DNA of 64,000 nucleotides from JAIROC01 sp031553535 (GTDB lineage: Bacteria > Bacteroidota > Bacteroidia > Bacteroidales > WCHB1-69), in the NCBI GenBank assembly GCA_031553535.1, contig JAVBLM010000015.1, positions 1-64,000 of the forward strand. Direction: 5' to 3'. The notes below the pieces were generated by a model. That model was not told the origin of the DNA. It did no database searches and was given only the letters and a program-made list of their open reading frames with translations. Of the stretch, positions 36,407 through 45,756 are shown in pieces; the stretch's first letter is position 1, and every line of letters starts with the position of its first letter. Position numbers and translations under genes: made by a program.

Positions 36407-39400
36407 TTATTTCGAATTAAACTTGAATAGAATATCTGCTCCGTTGTTGATAGATGAACTTGTTAGCTGCAAAAACAGAAACTTGAATAATTCGTATTCC
36501 ATACTTAACTCATACTTTGCCACATCGGTATCTTCCAGATTTCCTATATTCTGTTCATAGCTTACAAAAAGTTTATTGGTAATGTATTTACCCACTGTAA
36601 AAGAAGCATTGTCGAATGAACTGCTACTTCTAAATTCGATATAATCAACATTGAAAGCATTTCCCAATAGTTTTGTCAACTGGGTGGAAATAATGGAGGC
36701 TGCGGCTGTTTTGGCGAGGCTTGCTGCATCCAGACTGGCATTGAGATTTTGCTGTTGCCCTGAAGCTAAAGCATCCATATTCATTCCAAACAAAATATAA
36801 GAAACGGCATCCCCTTCACTGATAGCATCTCCGTTATAAGTAAATTTTATTTCGGGAGAATAAGCCTCTCCTGTGATGAGCACATTGAGATCGCGTTTTG
36901 TACGATTATTATCCCTGAATGAATATACCGCATCTATGTTGAGTTGGGGATTAATATCTTCTCCTCCCTGTAAGATAACTGTTCCTGTTTGGATAACAAA
37001 TACTTTTCCCAATAAATTGTATTGACCCCGTACAACATCTATTGTCCCGAATAATTCAAAGTATTCGCGATGTTTTAATACTTCTACGTCACCGGATAAT
37101 TCCAGGCGCATATCGTCGTTTTTTACCCATGCGTTCCGGGGGATGGATACTTTTAGCTTTCCTTGCAGGTTATTTAAAAAGTCGAGATTTGATGTGTCTT
37201 TATCCGGGGAATCCGTTTGGGCAAGCGTTATAATCGTATCCTGTCGTCCTATGCTATCCTTTTGCAATTCCCGGACTAATAAAGGTAAGGGAATATTCGA
37301 CGCAGCAGATTTTCCCATTAAATTCATTATGGCAGGGAGATATATCTGTGCTTCAGGAATCGATACATCCCCTGAAAAGCGGATACTGTCTTTGTCTGCT
37401 TTCAGGTCAATTTCTCCCGATAATTCCATATTATATTGCTTATGGTCAATCGGATTAAAACGATTAAATGTAACCGTTAATTCCGAAGTATTCAAATCAC
37501 CCTTGTATATCTGTGAGTCGAATTTTATACCGCCTTTAGCCTGCATCGTTCCATCGTGGCTCCGGACGAGGAATGTATCAATGTTTATTATATTATTATC
37601 AATGACGATGCCCGTTTGAATGTTGCTATAATTAATTCCGTATTTTTTCAGTGCTACTTTCCCGTCAATCAGATTCAGGTTTCCGGCAAGGTTAGGCTCT
37701 TTGAGAGTTCCGTTTAAAGAGATGTTACTTTCCAGGTGTCCGCTTATATCATCTGTAGGGAAAAAAGCATTTACAATAGATAAGGGAAGTTGACTGATCA
37801 ATAGATTCAGGTTAACAGAATCTGTTTCTTGGGGTGCAAAATTAAACCGCATACTATCCAGCCGGATTTGAGCAGGTATCATTCCTGTTAATGATAACTG
37901 TCCGCTGTCCTGAGGAATAATATGTATGTTTGCCTCCAACGCCTGATTCTGATATGTGAGATCGCCTGTGAAAACATTAAAATGATAATTTTGTAATGCA
38001 GCGCTGTCGATATTCAGATTGCCATGTATGGAAGGGGATTGGGCGTTGCCTTTCATGCGGAGAGCAAAGGTCAGTAATCCGTCTACGGATTGTTCAGGGA
38101 TAAATATCTCTGCGATCTGTCCAAGTGCAATATTCGTTAATTCCAAAGAGAAATCCTGTTCTCCTTTCCGGTCAATTGTTCCGTTTATATCAATAACTTG
38201 CAATGTGTCGTTTCCCGGAGATGTCAGATGTAAACCGGTAACGTTATACCTGTCACTGCCGATAGATACAAAGGCGGTATCCTTTGTCAATTGCCAGTCG
38301 TATCCTTTATATCCTAGATCTAATTTGGAGAGAGTTATCTGTATTTCTTCTCCCAGCCCTACCGATGTGTTAACCTGCGCCCGTATGTCTTTGCCTTCTA
38401 TATTTGCATCCAGAAGAATGTTTTTTGTATCTGTGGCTGCTTCCAGTTCAATTAAGTCCAACTCCATTCCATAGGCAATAAGTTTGTAGGCTTCTATATT
38501 CCCTTTTATCCCGATTGATTTTCCCTTCAATTCTCCTTCTCCGATTAATGAAAGTGAATCCAACAATATATCTCCATAACGTGTTTTACCTGTTTGAATG
38601 TTAGCTTGTGCTTGCAGGCTGTCTGTTGTTCCCCAGACATGTCCTTGCAGGTCAAGGCTTGTTTCGAATTCTTTCAGTCCGATTATTCCTGCTATTTTGC
38701 TGGCATCGGTTACGGAGATATTTATGGCCAAGTCGGATAGGCCTTTGAGGTTATAGTTCCCCGATGCTTGTATTTTTGTAGATAATGCTTCTCCGGATAA
38801 TGAATTAATCAGGATATTCTGTTTGGCAAAATCAATATCCGCAAATAAAGTATCAATAGCATAGCCCATAATAGAGGAAGGGGAGATCTCCATCGTTCCC
38901 TTTGCCGTGAGTTGATCGATATCTATTCCTGAACCCTGAACAAAAGCATTTATATTAATATCGGATTTATAGGCAGTATCTCCCAAAAACTTGGCAAGGT
39001 TGAAGTTTTTAGCCGTCAGTTTTGCTTGATATGAGGGATACTTTCCTGTTATTTGCTTGACATTGGGCAGGATGTGTATATAACCGAAGTTGCCGTATCC
39101 TTCGATATTTCCTTTTGCATCTGCCGAAAGATAATTTAACGATATATTTAGTTTTTGTACCGGGCTTCCATACAGGATAATATTCTTGAAATCCCCATTC
39201 AAATTAGCTTGCATCGTTGAAAGTTCCAGGCCTTTTCCGTCAACCGCCAATTTTCCATTGATAATATAATTCAGGTCGGGATTTCCCAGCCAATGCTGCA
39301 GGTTCAACTGCTCGATATTTATAGCCAGGTTGTATGTCGGCGATACCGGGTTGGTATCAAGGAAATAATCTATCAAGTGATCGGATAAGAGTTGTACATC

Positions 39401-40309
39401 AAGTCCTTTTTCAGCTTCATCGAGTTGTAGACTTGCTTCCAGATGAGAATCATTCAAAATGGCATGGAGGGATAGCTTCGGTTTTGCATGTAGCTGAAAT
39501 GATTCCGGCAATAGAAAGGCAAATTCTTCCAGTTCGATAGGATGGGTCTTTATCTCAACCTGTGATTTTCTTTTAGCTGAAAGGGAGTATTCCGCATTAG
39601 CGGTAATTGCATTCCGGGTGGTTTGCAGCAATAGATCTTTTACCCGCAGGGATTGTGTATCTCCTTCGAATTGCAGGTTCAATTTCTGTAATTGTATATT
39701 GGGTTCGTAGGCTAGAAACCGCAGTTCTTTTAAGTCCACGGCCTGACTCTTTGTTGCATAATGCCCCGAAGCATCCAAATAGAGAGCCTGAATCCTTCGC
39801 GGGATGATACTGTCGAATGCATCTATTTTTACATTTCCATTCTTTAACAAAACATGCTCAATCAGTACAAGCATATTAAAGGAAGAGTTTGTATCGGAAT
39901 CATCTTCCGTAGGTTTAACAATATATTGGATATTCCATGTCGAATCTTTCAACTGAGCCAAATGGACAACCGGATTTTCTATGATTACTTTATCCACTGT
40001 GATTTCACCTTGCAATAAAGGCAATAACCGGTACCGTAACTGTAAGGAGGGAATATAGGCAAGCGTATCATTTTCCAGTACGGTTAATGTAACATTGTCC
40101 AACTGTAGATGTGTGAAGAAGTTCCCGCTTAATTTCCCAACGGTAATATTTGCTGCCAGCAAGTTGTTTACCTGTTTCTCGGCAATCCTGACAATCTGTT
40201 TCTTTACAATAGGCATTTGTATAAGCAGAGCAAGTACTGTAATGAGGATGATTATTCCCGAGAATAACCAGACTAATGTCTTAACCGTGTATTTTACTAT
40301 TTTCTTCAT
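36407..40309 (-). CDS. tamB: TamB-like translocation/assembly module (DUF490)
   Basis: 1300 residues. One N-terminal membrane anchor (VKTLVWLFSGIIILITVLALLIQ), a very long beta-helical region of repeated strands, and the C-terminal DUF490/TamB domain (about 1000-1300) with RGQYNLLGKVFVIQTGTVIL, DVLITGEAYSPEIKFTYNGD-like segments and SYILFGMN. TamB spans the periplasm and serves outer-membrane protein or phospholipid delivery with TamA. Its ATG starts 1 bp after the stop of the TamA-like gene, so the pair is an operon. Confidence 0.92.
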   Translation of the reverse strand: MKKIVKYTVKTLVWLFSGIIILITVLALLIQMPIVKKQIVRIAEKQVNNLLAANITVGKLSGNFFTHLQLDNVTLTVLENDTLAYIPSLQLRYRLLPLLQGEITVDKVIIENPVVHLAQLKDSTWNIQYIVKPTEDDSDTNSSFNMLVLIEHVLLKNGNVKIDAFDSIIPRRIQALYLDASGHYATKSQAVDLKELRFLAYEPNIQLQKLNLQFEGDTQSLRVKDLLLQTTRNAITANAEYSLSAKRKSQVEIKTHPIELEEFAFLLPESFQLHAKPKLSLHAILNDSHLEASLQLDEAEKGLDVQLLSDHLIDYFLDTNPVSPTYNLAINIEQLNLQHWLGNPDLNYIINGKLAVDGKGLELSTMQANLNGDFKNIILYGSPVQKLNISLNYLSADAKGNIEGYGNFGYIHILPNVKQITGKYPSYQAKLTAKNFNLAKFLGDTAYKSDININAFVQGSGIDIDQLTAKGTMEISPSSIMGYAIDTLFADIDFAKQNILINSLSGEALSTKIQASGNYNLKGLSDLAINISVTDASKIAGIIGLKEFETSLDLQGHVWGTTDSLQAQANIQTGKTRYGDILLDSLSLIGEGELKGKSIGIKGNIEAYKLIAYGMELDLIELEAATDTKNILLDANIEGKDIRAQVNTSVGLGEEIQITLSKLDLGYKGYDWQLTKDTAFVSIGSDRYNVTGLHLTSPGNDTLQVIDINGTIDRKGEQDFSLELTNIALGQIAEIFIPEQSVDGLLTFALRMKGNAQSPSIHGNLNIDSAALQNYHFNVFTGDLTYQNQALEANIHIIPQDSGQLSLTGMIPAQIRLDSMRFNFAPQETDSVNLNLLISQLPLSIVNAFFPTDDISGHLESNISLNGTLKEPNLAGNLNLIDGKVALKKYGINYSNIQTGIVIDNNIINIDTFLVRSHDGTMQAKGGIKFDSQIYKGDLNTSELTVTFNRFNPIDHKQYNMELSGEIDLKADKDSIRFSGDVSIPEAQIYLPAIMNLMGKSAASNIPLPLLVRELQKDSIGRQDTIITLAQTDSPDKDTSNLDFLNNLQGKLKVSIPRNAWVKNDDMRLELSGDVEVLKHREYFELFGTIDVVRGQYNLLGKVFVIQTGTVILQGGEDINPQLNIDAVYSFRDNNRTKRDLNVLITGEAYSPEIKFTYNGDAISEGDAVSYILFGMNMDALASGQQQNLNASLDAASLAKTAAASIISTQLTKLLGNAFNVDYIEFRSSSSFDNASFTVGKYITNKLFVSYEQNIGNLEDTDVAKYELSMEYELFKFLFLQLTSSSINNGADILFKFNSK

Positions 40310-40310
40310 C

Positions 40311-42191
40311 TTAAAATGCTTGCCCTATACTAAGGAAAAAATGTACTGTTTTGTTTTCGTTTGCAATGGGGACACCAACATCAAGCCGGATGGGGCCGAT
40401 GGGAGTATTTATTCTGATTCCTCCGCCAACAGTGTATGCCAATTCATTGAATCGGTAATGAAAAGGTTGCAACCAAACATTCCCTATATCAACAAATACG
40501 GCTAAATCTATCCTCCAGAATATATGCCTGCGGAGTTCTACATTCATTTCAATAATACTTTTACCTCCTAATGGGGTTCCGTTCCCACGCTTGGGACCCA
40601 ATTCGGCACGGGACCATCCTCTGTTTGATGTGCTTCCACCCGAATAAAAGCGGTCTTCTACAGGAACGAATCCACTGGAGTCAGACGAATAGATTCCTCC
40701 TATCATCGCACGCAATGATAAAACGAATTTCCCGATAGGTTGATATCGTCTTATATCTGTCCAGGCTTTTACATAATTGAAGTCGGTGCCGAATATATAA
40801 CCGTTAACTTTCGCCCCCAGGGAGAACGACCATCCCTTTTCCGGAGAAGAAATAGGAGTCCCGTTGTTAAAAGTAAAAAATGCGGATATTCCTGATTTAT
40901 TATAGGGAAACGTATAGTCTTCAGGATTGGGGACATCCGTATTAGTGGTATCCACGAGAAATTGGGTTACTCTTTCCAGGTAATAGGTAAGTGAAGTTTG
41001 TATCTCATCTGTTATGGCGTAACTGATAGGGAGTTTGACGCCATAAGATTGTATATTATAACCGGGTTCGTTTTGCCGTTGAATATAAGGATTAAGGGAA
41101 ACAGATAACTTTTGTGCAAAGAATTGCGGTTCTGTCCAAGTTAAACTGACGTAATAGGGAGTGAGCGCCGAGTGTTTCAGATACAGATTCAGCCGGCTTG
41201 TCCCTTTGAATAATCCCCGGTAGGTAATATCGGCAAATGCCCTGAATTTGTCTTCTGTCCCGTATCCTATCCCGAAGTTTGTCATCCACCGGGGCATTTC
41301 TTCTATCTTAATTTGAATCGGGATCGGGTTTTCCTGGCTTGTTTTATCTGTCTGGGATGTGATGGATACGATCCTGAATAGCTGTAAATTGTATAATCGT
41401 TTTCTGGTTTTGTCCAGTTTATCCCTGCTATATGTCTGAGCCGGCAAATAGGCCAATTGTTTACGTATAAACTTCTCTTTTGTATGTTTATTTCCTGTAA
41501 TGGATGTTTCACCAAACTGGCATATCTTTCCCGGGTTTACGGTATATGAAATACCCACTTTATCGGATGAGGATTTTAAACTCAACTTATAATCCGTTTG
41601 GACATATACATAGCCTAAATTCATAAAATAGTCGTTGATGATTGTAACATCGTTGAATAAGGCATTATCGTTGAAACGTTTCTTTACTGCCAGGTTTAAT
41701 GTTTTGATTATTTCTTTTGTTAATGAATCCGCATTGATTCCCGCCAAGCTCCCGTTAATTGTAATAGAAATGCTATCTATACTGACATAATTATTTTCTT
41801 TTATATGGATATAAACATCAACCTTTTGTTTTTTCTTTTTGTTTTTGATCTTTAATGAATCCAGTTGTACTTCTGCATGCAAAAAGCCTTCACTTTGATA
41901 ATACCGTGTCAATTGCTCAAGATCCGTTTCCATAAATTCTTTGCTATATAACGATACTTCCCTTTTTTGAAAAATTCGCGTATAGATATTCGACGGTTGC
42001 ATGTTGGTATAGTTAAGGAGGTCGGATTTGCTGAATGCCTTGTTTCCTTTAAACTTTATCTTCCGCACGGTATAATTATCCTGGGCTATTGCCGTGGACA
42101 TACAACAAAACACGCACAACAGCATCAAAATAATACGTTGCTTATAGATAGAAGATCCGATACCACTAGATAGTTGTTTGTTAGTTGTCAA
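40311..42191 (-). CDS. tamA: TamA/BamA-family outer-membrane protein (Omp85)
   Basis: 626 residues with POTRA domains (about 38-290, starting NYTVRKIKFKGNKAF) and a C-terminal 16-strand Omp85 barrel including RFYSGGSTSNRGWSRAELGP and a final IGPIRLDVG strand set. The last residue is Phe, typical of barrel proteins. Only TTG 42191 gives a signal peptide with a basic n-region (YKQR, then IILMLLCVFCCMSTAIA); the next ATG (42125) would start inside the hydrophobic core. A -7-like TATTTTTG at 42194-42201 lies too close to that TTG, so the true start is uncertain. Pairs with TamB downstream. Confidence 0.92.
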   Translation of the reverse strand: MTTNKQLSSGIGSSIYKQRIILMLLCVFCCMSTAIAQDNYTVRKIKFKGNKAFSKSDLLNYTNMQPSNIYTRIFQKREVSLYSKEFMETDLEQLTRYYQSEGFLHAEVQLDSLKIKNKKKKQKVDVYIHIKENNYVSIDSISITINGSLAGINADSLTKEIIKTLNLAVKKRFNDNALFNDVTIINDYFMNLGYVYVQTDYKLSLKSSSDKVGISYTVNPGKICQFGETSITGNKHTKEKFIRKQLAYLPAQTYSRDKLDKTRKRLYNLQLFRIVSITSQTDKTSQENPIPIQIKIEEMPRWMTNFGIGYGTEDKFRAFADITYRGLFKGTSRLNLYLKHSALTPYYVSLTWTEPQFFAQKLSVSLNPYIQRQNEPGYNIQSYGVKLPISYAITDEIQTSLTYYLERVTQFLVDTTNTDVPNPEDYTFPYNKSGISAFFTFNNGTPISSPEKGWSFSLGAKVNGYIFGTDFNYVKAWTDIRRYQPIGKFVLSLRAMIGGIYSSDSSGFVPVEDRFYSGGSTSNRGWSRAELGPKRGNGTPLGGKSIIEMNVELRRHIFWRIDLAVFVDIGNVWLQPFHYRFNELAYTVGGGIRINTPIGPIRLDVGVPIANENKTVHFFLSIGQAF

Positions 42192-42335
42192 AGCAAAAAT
42201 AAAGATTATCTATATGTGTCTAAACCCGAATGAAATAAATATGTTTATTACTAATACATAAATCATTCCTTTTTGTTCAAGGCGGAACATTCAATTACAA
42301 AAGCGGGAAAAAGAAAAAGTACAATAAGTAGAAAG

Positions 42336-42380
42336 GATAAAGCAGATAAAACCGATAAAATAGATAAAGCAGATAAAATG
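42336..42380 (+). repeat. 9-bp-period repeat, copy C
   Basis: Five units: GATAAAGCA, GATAAAACC, GATAAAATA, GATAAAGCA, GATAAAATG, upstream of tamA. The final GATAAAATG is shared with copies A and B read on the minus strand. The remaining sequence of the 998-bp gap 42192-43189 is AT-rich apart from the repeats listed separately. Confidence 0.85.
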
Positions 42381-42412
42381 CAGAAAAACTATTTATAATT
42401 TTGAATGAACTT

Positions 42413-42452
42413 ATAACTTCCTGTAACTTCATTTAACTTGCATAACTTCTGT
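42413..42452 (-). repeat. AGTTAC-type downstream element, copy 3 (extended)
   Basis: Plus strand ATAACTTCC, TGTAACTTC, ATTTAACTTG, CATAACTTC. Lies between array 3 and repeat copy C. Same orientation relative to those elements as in the 20.6-kb cluster. Confidence 0.5.
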
Positions 42453-42579
42453 AAAGAAGTCTGCGGAGGTTGCCGGGCTTGGCCGTATTTTCCGCCCAAA
42501 AAGGTATCCCGGATATTTCAAAATGCGGGAATGGAGTTTCCCAATCTCAGGTAAAAAGATCCGAGTTTGGGGACAAAAG

Positions 42580-42957
42580 AATCCAATTATCGGCAACCTT
42601 CCCCAAGTCCGGGGAAGTATGAATCCAACTGTCGGCAACCATCTTCAAGTTTGAAGACGGATGAATCCAATTGTCGGCAACCTTCCCCAAGTCCGGGGAA
42701 GCATGAATCCAACTGTCGGCAACCATCTTCAAGTTTGAAGACGAATGAATCCAATTGTCGGCAACCTTCCCCAAGTCCGGGGAAGCATGAATCCAACTGT
42801 CGGCAACCATCTTCAAGTTTGAAGACGAATGAATCCAACTGTCGGCAACCTTCCCCAAGTCCGGGGAAGCATGAATCCGATTGTCGGCAACCATTCTCAA
42901 GTCCAAAGACGGATGAATCCAATTGCCGGCAACCCTTCCCGAAGCCTGGAAGGCCTG
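42580..42957. repeat. 42-bp tandem repeat array 3 (nine units, two alternating types)
   Basis: Nine contiguous 42-bp units starting 42580, 42622, 42664, 42706, 42748, 42790, 42832, 42874 and 42916. All begin AATCCAA(T/C)T(A/G) and share CGGCAACC. Odd units carry TTCCCCAAGTCCGGGGAA, even units TCTTCAAGTTTGAAGA, so the array alternates two hairpin types (84-bp higher-order period). The ninth is diverged but in phase, and worn units may extend left to about 42454. All frames on both strands are open across much of it, which reflects the unit length. Confidence 0.93.
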
Positions 42958-43082
42958 AACCGGATCATGGGCAGCAAATATGGAGGTTGAAGATACCTAT
43001 CTGAAATGAAAGAAAAGAATTTTTTGAAGAGGAAAAGTTTGCCTGCAAGTGTTGATAGCCTTTTCCTTTCTTCATTTATTAT

Positions 43083-43127
43083 ATAACCAAATAACCGGAT
43101 AACCAAATAACCAAATAACCAAATAAC
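43083..43127. repeat. 8-bp microsatellite (ATAACCAA)n
   Basis: About five to six copies of ATAACCAA with one variant (ATAACCGG) downstream of the AraC-methyltransferase gene. Confidence 0.85.
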
Positions 43128-43167
43128 AAAAACAACAACTAAACCGAATTACTTGATAATAAAATTT

Positions 43168-43190
43168 CCTGTAACTTGCGTAACTTCTGT
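43168..43190 (-). repeat. AGTTAC-type downstream element, copy 4
   Basis: Minus strand ACAGAAGTTACGCAAGTTAC then AGG, overlapping the TGA of the methyltransferase gene. Differs by about one base from copy 2. Confidence 0.6.
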
Positions 43191-44029
43191 CAACGGTTTA
43201 CGGCTTCCCATCCGATCATGGCATTCTTTCTAACTTCTCCCCAGTGATAATTTCCGATTTCACCTGTAGATTTTATTACACGATGGCAAGGTATTAGAAA
43301 TGCAACGGGATTTTTTTCCAGTGCCGTTCCCACAGCCCTTTGAGCATGCTCATAACCTGATTTAAGTGCCAGCTCGGAATAGGTTGTAAGTCCACCGGCA
43401 GGTATTTGAAGCAAGGTGCTCCATACTTTTAATTGAAAGTCGGTTCCTTTTAAATGTAATTTGATTTCTTCCGGTTTATTCCAATCCTGATTGAAGATAA
43501 ACAGGGCATTTTGCTGCTTCATATCCAAAAGCTGCCTGTATTGTGCATTGGGGAAGGAGCTTTTTAAGCGTTCGAATGCTTCTTCATAACCTTCATCTGC
43601 AAATGTCATATGACATATTCCTTTGTCAGTGGAAGCAACAATAACGGTTCCGAACGGGGTATCAGCAAACGAATAATTAATGTGTAAGTTTTCACCACCG
43701 TTTTTATATTCACCAGGCGTCATTCCTTCAATGTTTATGAATAGGTCATGCAAACGACTTGTTCCCGATAATCCTACTTCACAGGTAACATCAAACAATG
43801 TTGCATGGGTTTCTTTTAAGACTTTTTTTGCATATTCAACACTTAAATATTGCACAAATTGTTTTGGCGAAACACCAACCCATTCCTGAAACATTCGTTG
43901 AAAATGAAAAGGGCTCAGGTATACCTGTTGTGCAATTTCATTTAAATTGGGTTGCTTTCTATAATTTTTTACCAAGAATGCAATTGCAGCCTCTATTCTG
44001 TCATTGTTTATTTCCTGCTGTGTTTTCAT
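43190..44029 (-). CDS. AraC-domain / O6-alkylguanine-DNA alkyltransferase fusion (Ada-like, no N-terminal Ada domain)
   Basis: 279 residues from ATG 44029. This start overlaps the upstream TGA as ATGA; a longer frame to 44077 lies inside the upstream gene. N-terminal AraC-type HTH (NLNEIAQQVYLSPFHFQRMFQEWVGVSPKQFV), then the methyltransferase domain with active-site Cys in FLIPCHRVIKSTGEIGNYHWG. The Ada N-terminal zinc/Cys phosphotriester domain is missing, so methyl-phosphotriester sensing as in E. coli Ada is not expected. Third and last gene of a row of three alkyltransferase homologues. Confidence 0.9.
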   Translation of the reverse strand: MKTQQEINNDRIEAAIAFLVKNYRKQPNLNEIAQQVYLSPFHFQRMFQEWVGVSPKQFVQYLSVEYAKKVLKETHATLFDVTCEVGLSGTSRLHDLFINIEGMTPGEYKNGGENLHINYSFADTPFGTVIVASTDKGICHMTFADEGYEEAFERLKSSFPNAQYRQLLDMKQQNALFIFNQDWNKPEEIKLHLKGTDFQLKVWSTLLQIPAGGLTTYSELALKSGYEHAQRAVGTALEKNPVAFLIPCHRVIKSTGEIGNYHWGEVRKNAMIGWEAVNR

Positions 44030-44670
44030 ATTTGTAGCTCGTAAGCCAGAAGTTGTTTTTTTAGATCCGCCCCCCAATGGTATCCATGAAAGTTGCCATC
44101 ATTTTTCACAATACGATGGCAGGGAATAATATAACTCACCGGATTTGCACCCACTGCCGAGCCGACAGCCTGCGAAGCTTTCGAATCATTGGTCAATGAA
44201 CCGTATGTAGATAGTCTGCCTTCCGGGATTAGAACCAGTTTTTTCCATATTTTTACCTGAAAAGTAGTTCCTTTTAGATGTATGGGGATAATTTGTGTTC
44301 GATCACCATTACAATAATCAACAGCCAATGTCTGAAACCGGCTTGATTGCTCTTCAAATTGTTGCCGGGGAAACCTTTTTTGAAAATCCTCCGTAATTTT
44401 AGCATCGTCATCACATGAAAACCCAAGAAAGCATATTCCTTTAGAAGTATTTGCTATTAATAGTCTCCCGATTTCAGTATTTGCAAATGAATACCGGATA
44501 AGTTCTTGTTCATCTTCCTTTATCCAATCTATAAATTGAATATTATGCGGATATTCCACCTGCTTTTCTATCGATAAGGTATGTTGTTTAATTGTTCCCT
44601 TGCTTAAATATTGGGCTTCGAAAAATGGATCTTCCAAGCGTTCTTTTATTTTATCAAATGCAATTTTCAT
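44026..44670 (-). CDS. O6-alkylguanine-DNA alkyltransferase homologue 2
   Basis: 214 residues. Same C-terminal architecture as its neighbours, with the intact motif SYIIPCHRIVKNDGNFHGYHWG and ribonuclease-like N-part RYSFANTEIGRLLIANTSKGICFLGF. About 60 extra N-terminal residues replace the AraC domain and have no recognised fold. It would repair O6-alkylguanine by transferring the alkyl group to Cys. It overlaps the next gene by ATGA and follows the previous one by 56-bp spacing. Confidence 0.85.
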   Translation of the reverse strand: MKIAFDKIKERLEDPFFEAQYLSKGTIKQHTLSIEKQVEYPHNIQFIDWIKEDEQELIRYSFANTEIGRLLIANTSKGICFLGFSCDDDAKITEDFQKRFPRQQFEEQSSRFQTLAVDYCNGDRTQIIPIHLKGTTFQVKIWKKLVLIPEGRLSTYGSLTNDSKASQAVGSAVGANPVSYIIPCHRIVKNDGNFHGYHWGADLKKQLLAYELQI

Positions 44671-44726
44671 TCTACTTATAGCTATTAAATGTCCACATTA
44701 CTTGTAATATACACCACAATGATTAT

Positions 44727-45386
44727 TCAATTCGGACTATTGGCAAATTCCCAGGCAAGTAATTGCTTTTTTACCCTTTTGCCCCAAAAATAACGGTCGA
44801 ATTCGCCTGTGGTTTTTACCACCCGCTGGCAAGGAATAATCCAGAAAATCGGATTTCTACCATTTGCTGTTCCTGCTGCCCGTGCAGATTGATGATTTCC
44901 TCCCAGAGTTGCATATGAAATTACTTTTCCATAGGGAATCCGGATTAACTTCCGCCAGATTTCAGTTTGATAAAATGTTCCTTTTAAGTGAAATTGCAGA
45001 AGCCCGTTCCTTTCTCCATCTAAGAAATCAATTACCTGTTTTTGTGAGGATGTTTTTGTTTCTATCCGGTTTGTGTGGTGAAATCTTTTTTGGAAGTCTG
45101 ACAATACATCTTCGCGTTTATTCTCTATTAAGCCCAGGTAACAAACGCCTTTCGATGTATTTGCCGCTAACACTTTTCCGAAAGGACTATTATAAAAATA
45201 ATACATGATGGGTAGATTATCGTCAATTGTTTGCCAATCTAATATGTTGATATTTGCCCAGGGATTTTGCGGCAAATCCTCGATCATCCGATCAAGAACA
45301 GCTTGTTTATCCAAACATAAGTTTTCTCTTGGTAGACATTGGATCTCTTCTGAAATATCCTTATATGAATAATTTACCCTTAACAT
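44727..45386 (-). CDS. Alkyltransferase-like protein with PCQR in place of PCHR
   Basis: 219 residues from ATG 45386. A TTG at 45413 overlaps the -7 box and is rejected. Homologue of the two downstream alkyltransferases (YYFYNSPFGKVLAANTSKG, HLKGTFYQTEIWRKLIRIPYGK, GTANGRNPIFWIIPCQRVVK). The active-site Cys186 is kept, but the following histidine, which activates that cysteine in known enzymes, is Gln187 (codon CAG). It may be inactive, slow, or a damage-binding ATL-type protein. Promoter -7 TACTTTTG at 45411-45418 probably drives all three genes. Confidence 0.82.
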   Translation of the reverse strand: MLRVNYSYKDISEEIQCLPRENLCLDKQAVLDRMIEDLPQNPWANINILDWQTIDDNLPIMYYFYNSPFGKVLAANTSKGVCYLGLIENKREDVLSDFQKRFHHTNRIETKTSSQKQVIDFLDGERNGLLQFHLKGTFYQTEIWRKLIRIPYGKVISYATLGGNHQSARAAGTANGRNPIFWIIPCQRVVKTTGEFDRYFWGKRVKKQLLAWEFANSPN

Positions 45387-45410
45387 TGTTTTGTGATTAT
45401 TATCTTTATG

Positions 45411-45418
45411 CAAAAGTA
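45411..45418 (-). promoter_or_regulatory. Promoter -7 element (TACTTTTG) of the alkyltransferase operon
   Basis: CAAAAGTA on the plus strand, 25 bp upstream of ATG 45386. It fixes the start of the first gene downstream of TTG 45413. Confidence 0.55.
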
Positions 45419-45592
45419 AACTAATTATAATGAATAAAAGACCCGAAACTTGCTATATTTATCCTGAATCGGAAAATATTTTTCACAATTCAAGATTAAT
45501 TTCATTGCGCTTGCAAGCTCGGCTCAATATCCAAGAAAAATCTGCGAGATTAACGGGAAAAGCAAAAAAGACAACAAATTACAAGCAGGAAA

Positions 45593-45628
45593 GATCAAAC
45601 CGATAAAGTAGATAAGAGTGATTAAATG
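45593..45628 (+). repeat. 9-bp-period repeat, copy D
   Basis: Four units GATCAAACC, GATAAAGTA, GATAAGAGT, GATTAAATG. The most diverged copy, with the same unit order as copy B in reverse complement. Confidence 0.6.
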
Positions 45629-45732
45629 CTAATGCTTATCTGAAAACCCATCTATTTAACAATGATATATTAAAAGCGTTGTCTCCCTTGTTTGATAAGG
45701 CATCCGAAATGAAGATTTATTCGATAGTGTAA
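45622..45732 (+). pseudogene. Possible 3' remnant of a lost gene
   Basis: A 36-codon frame without a start codon reads LKTHLFNNDILKALSPL then FDKASEMKIYSIV and stops at 45730-45732. The composition looks protein-like, and a strong terminator follows 24 bp later although no intact gene precedes it. The frame could be the tail of a deleted gene; it could also be chance. The left part of 45387-45592 holds nothing recognised. Confidence 0.25.
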
Positions 45733-45756
45733 GGGAATATATAATGACTATTGAAA

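Noticed and set aside
42580..42957. CRISPR array
   Set aside because: Units follow each other without unique spacers, alternate two types, and no cas gene is in the window.
42547..43004. Long open frames on both strands through the 42-bp array
   Set aside because: Unit length is a multiple of three and the units lack stops, so several frames stay open on both strands at once. No start context or conserved protein is seen.
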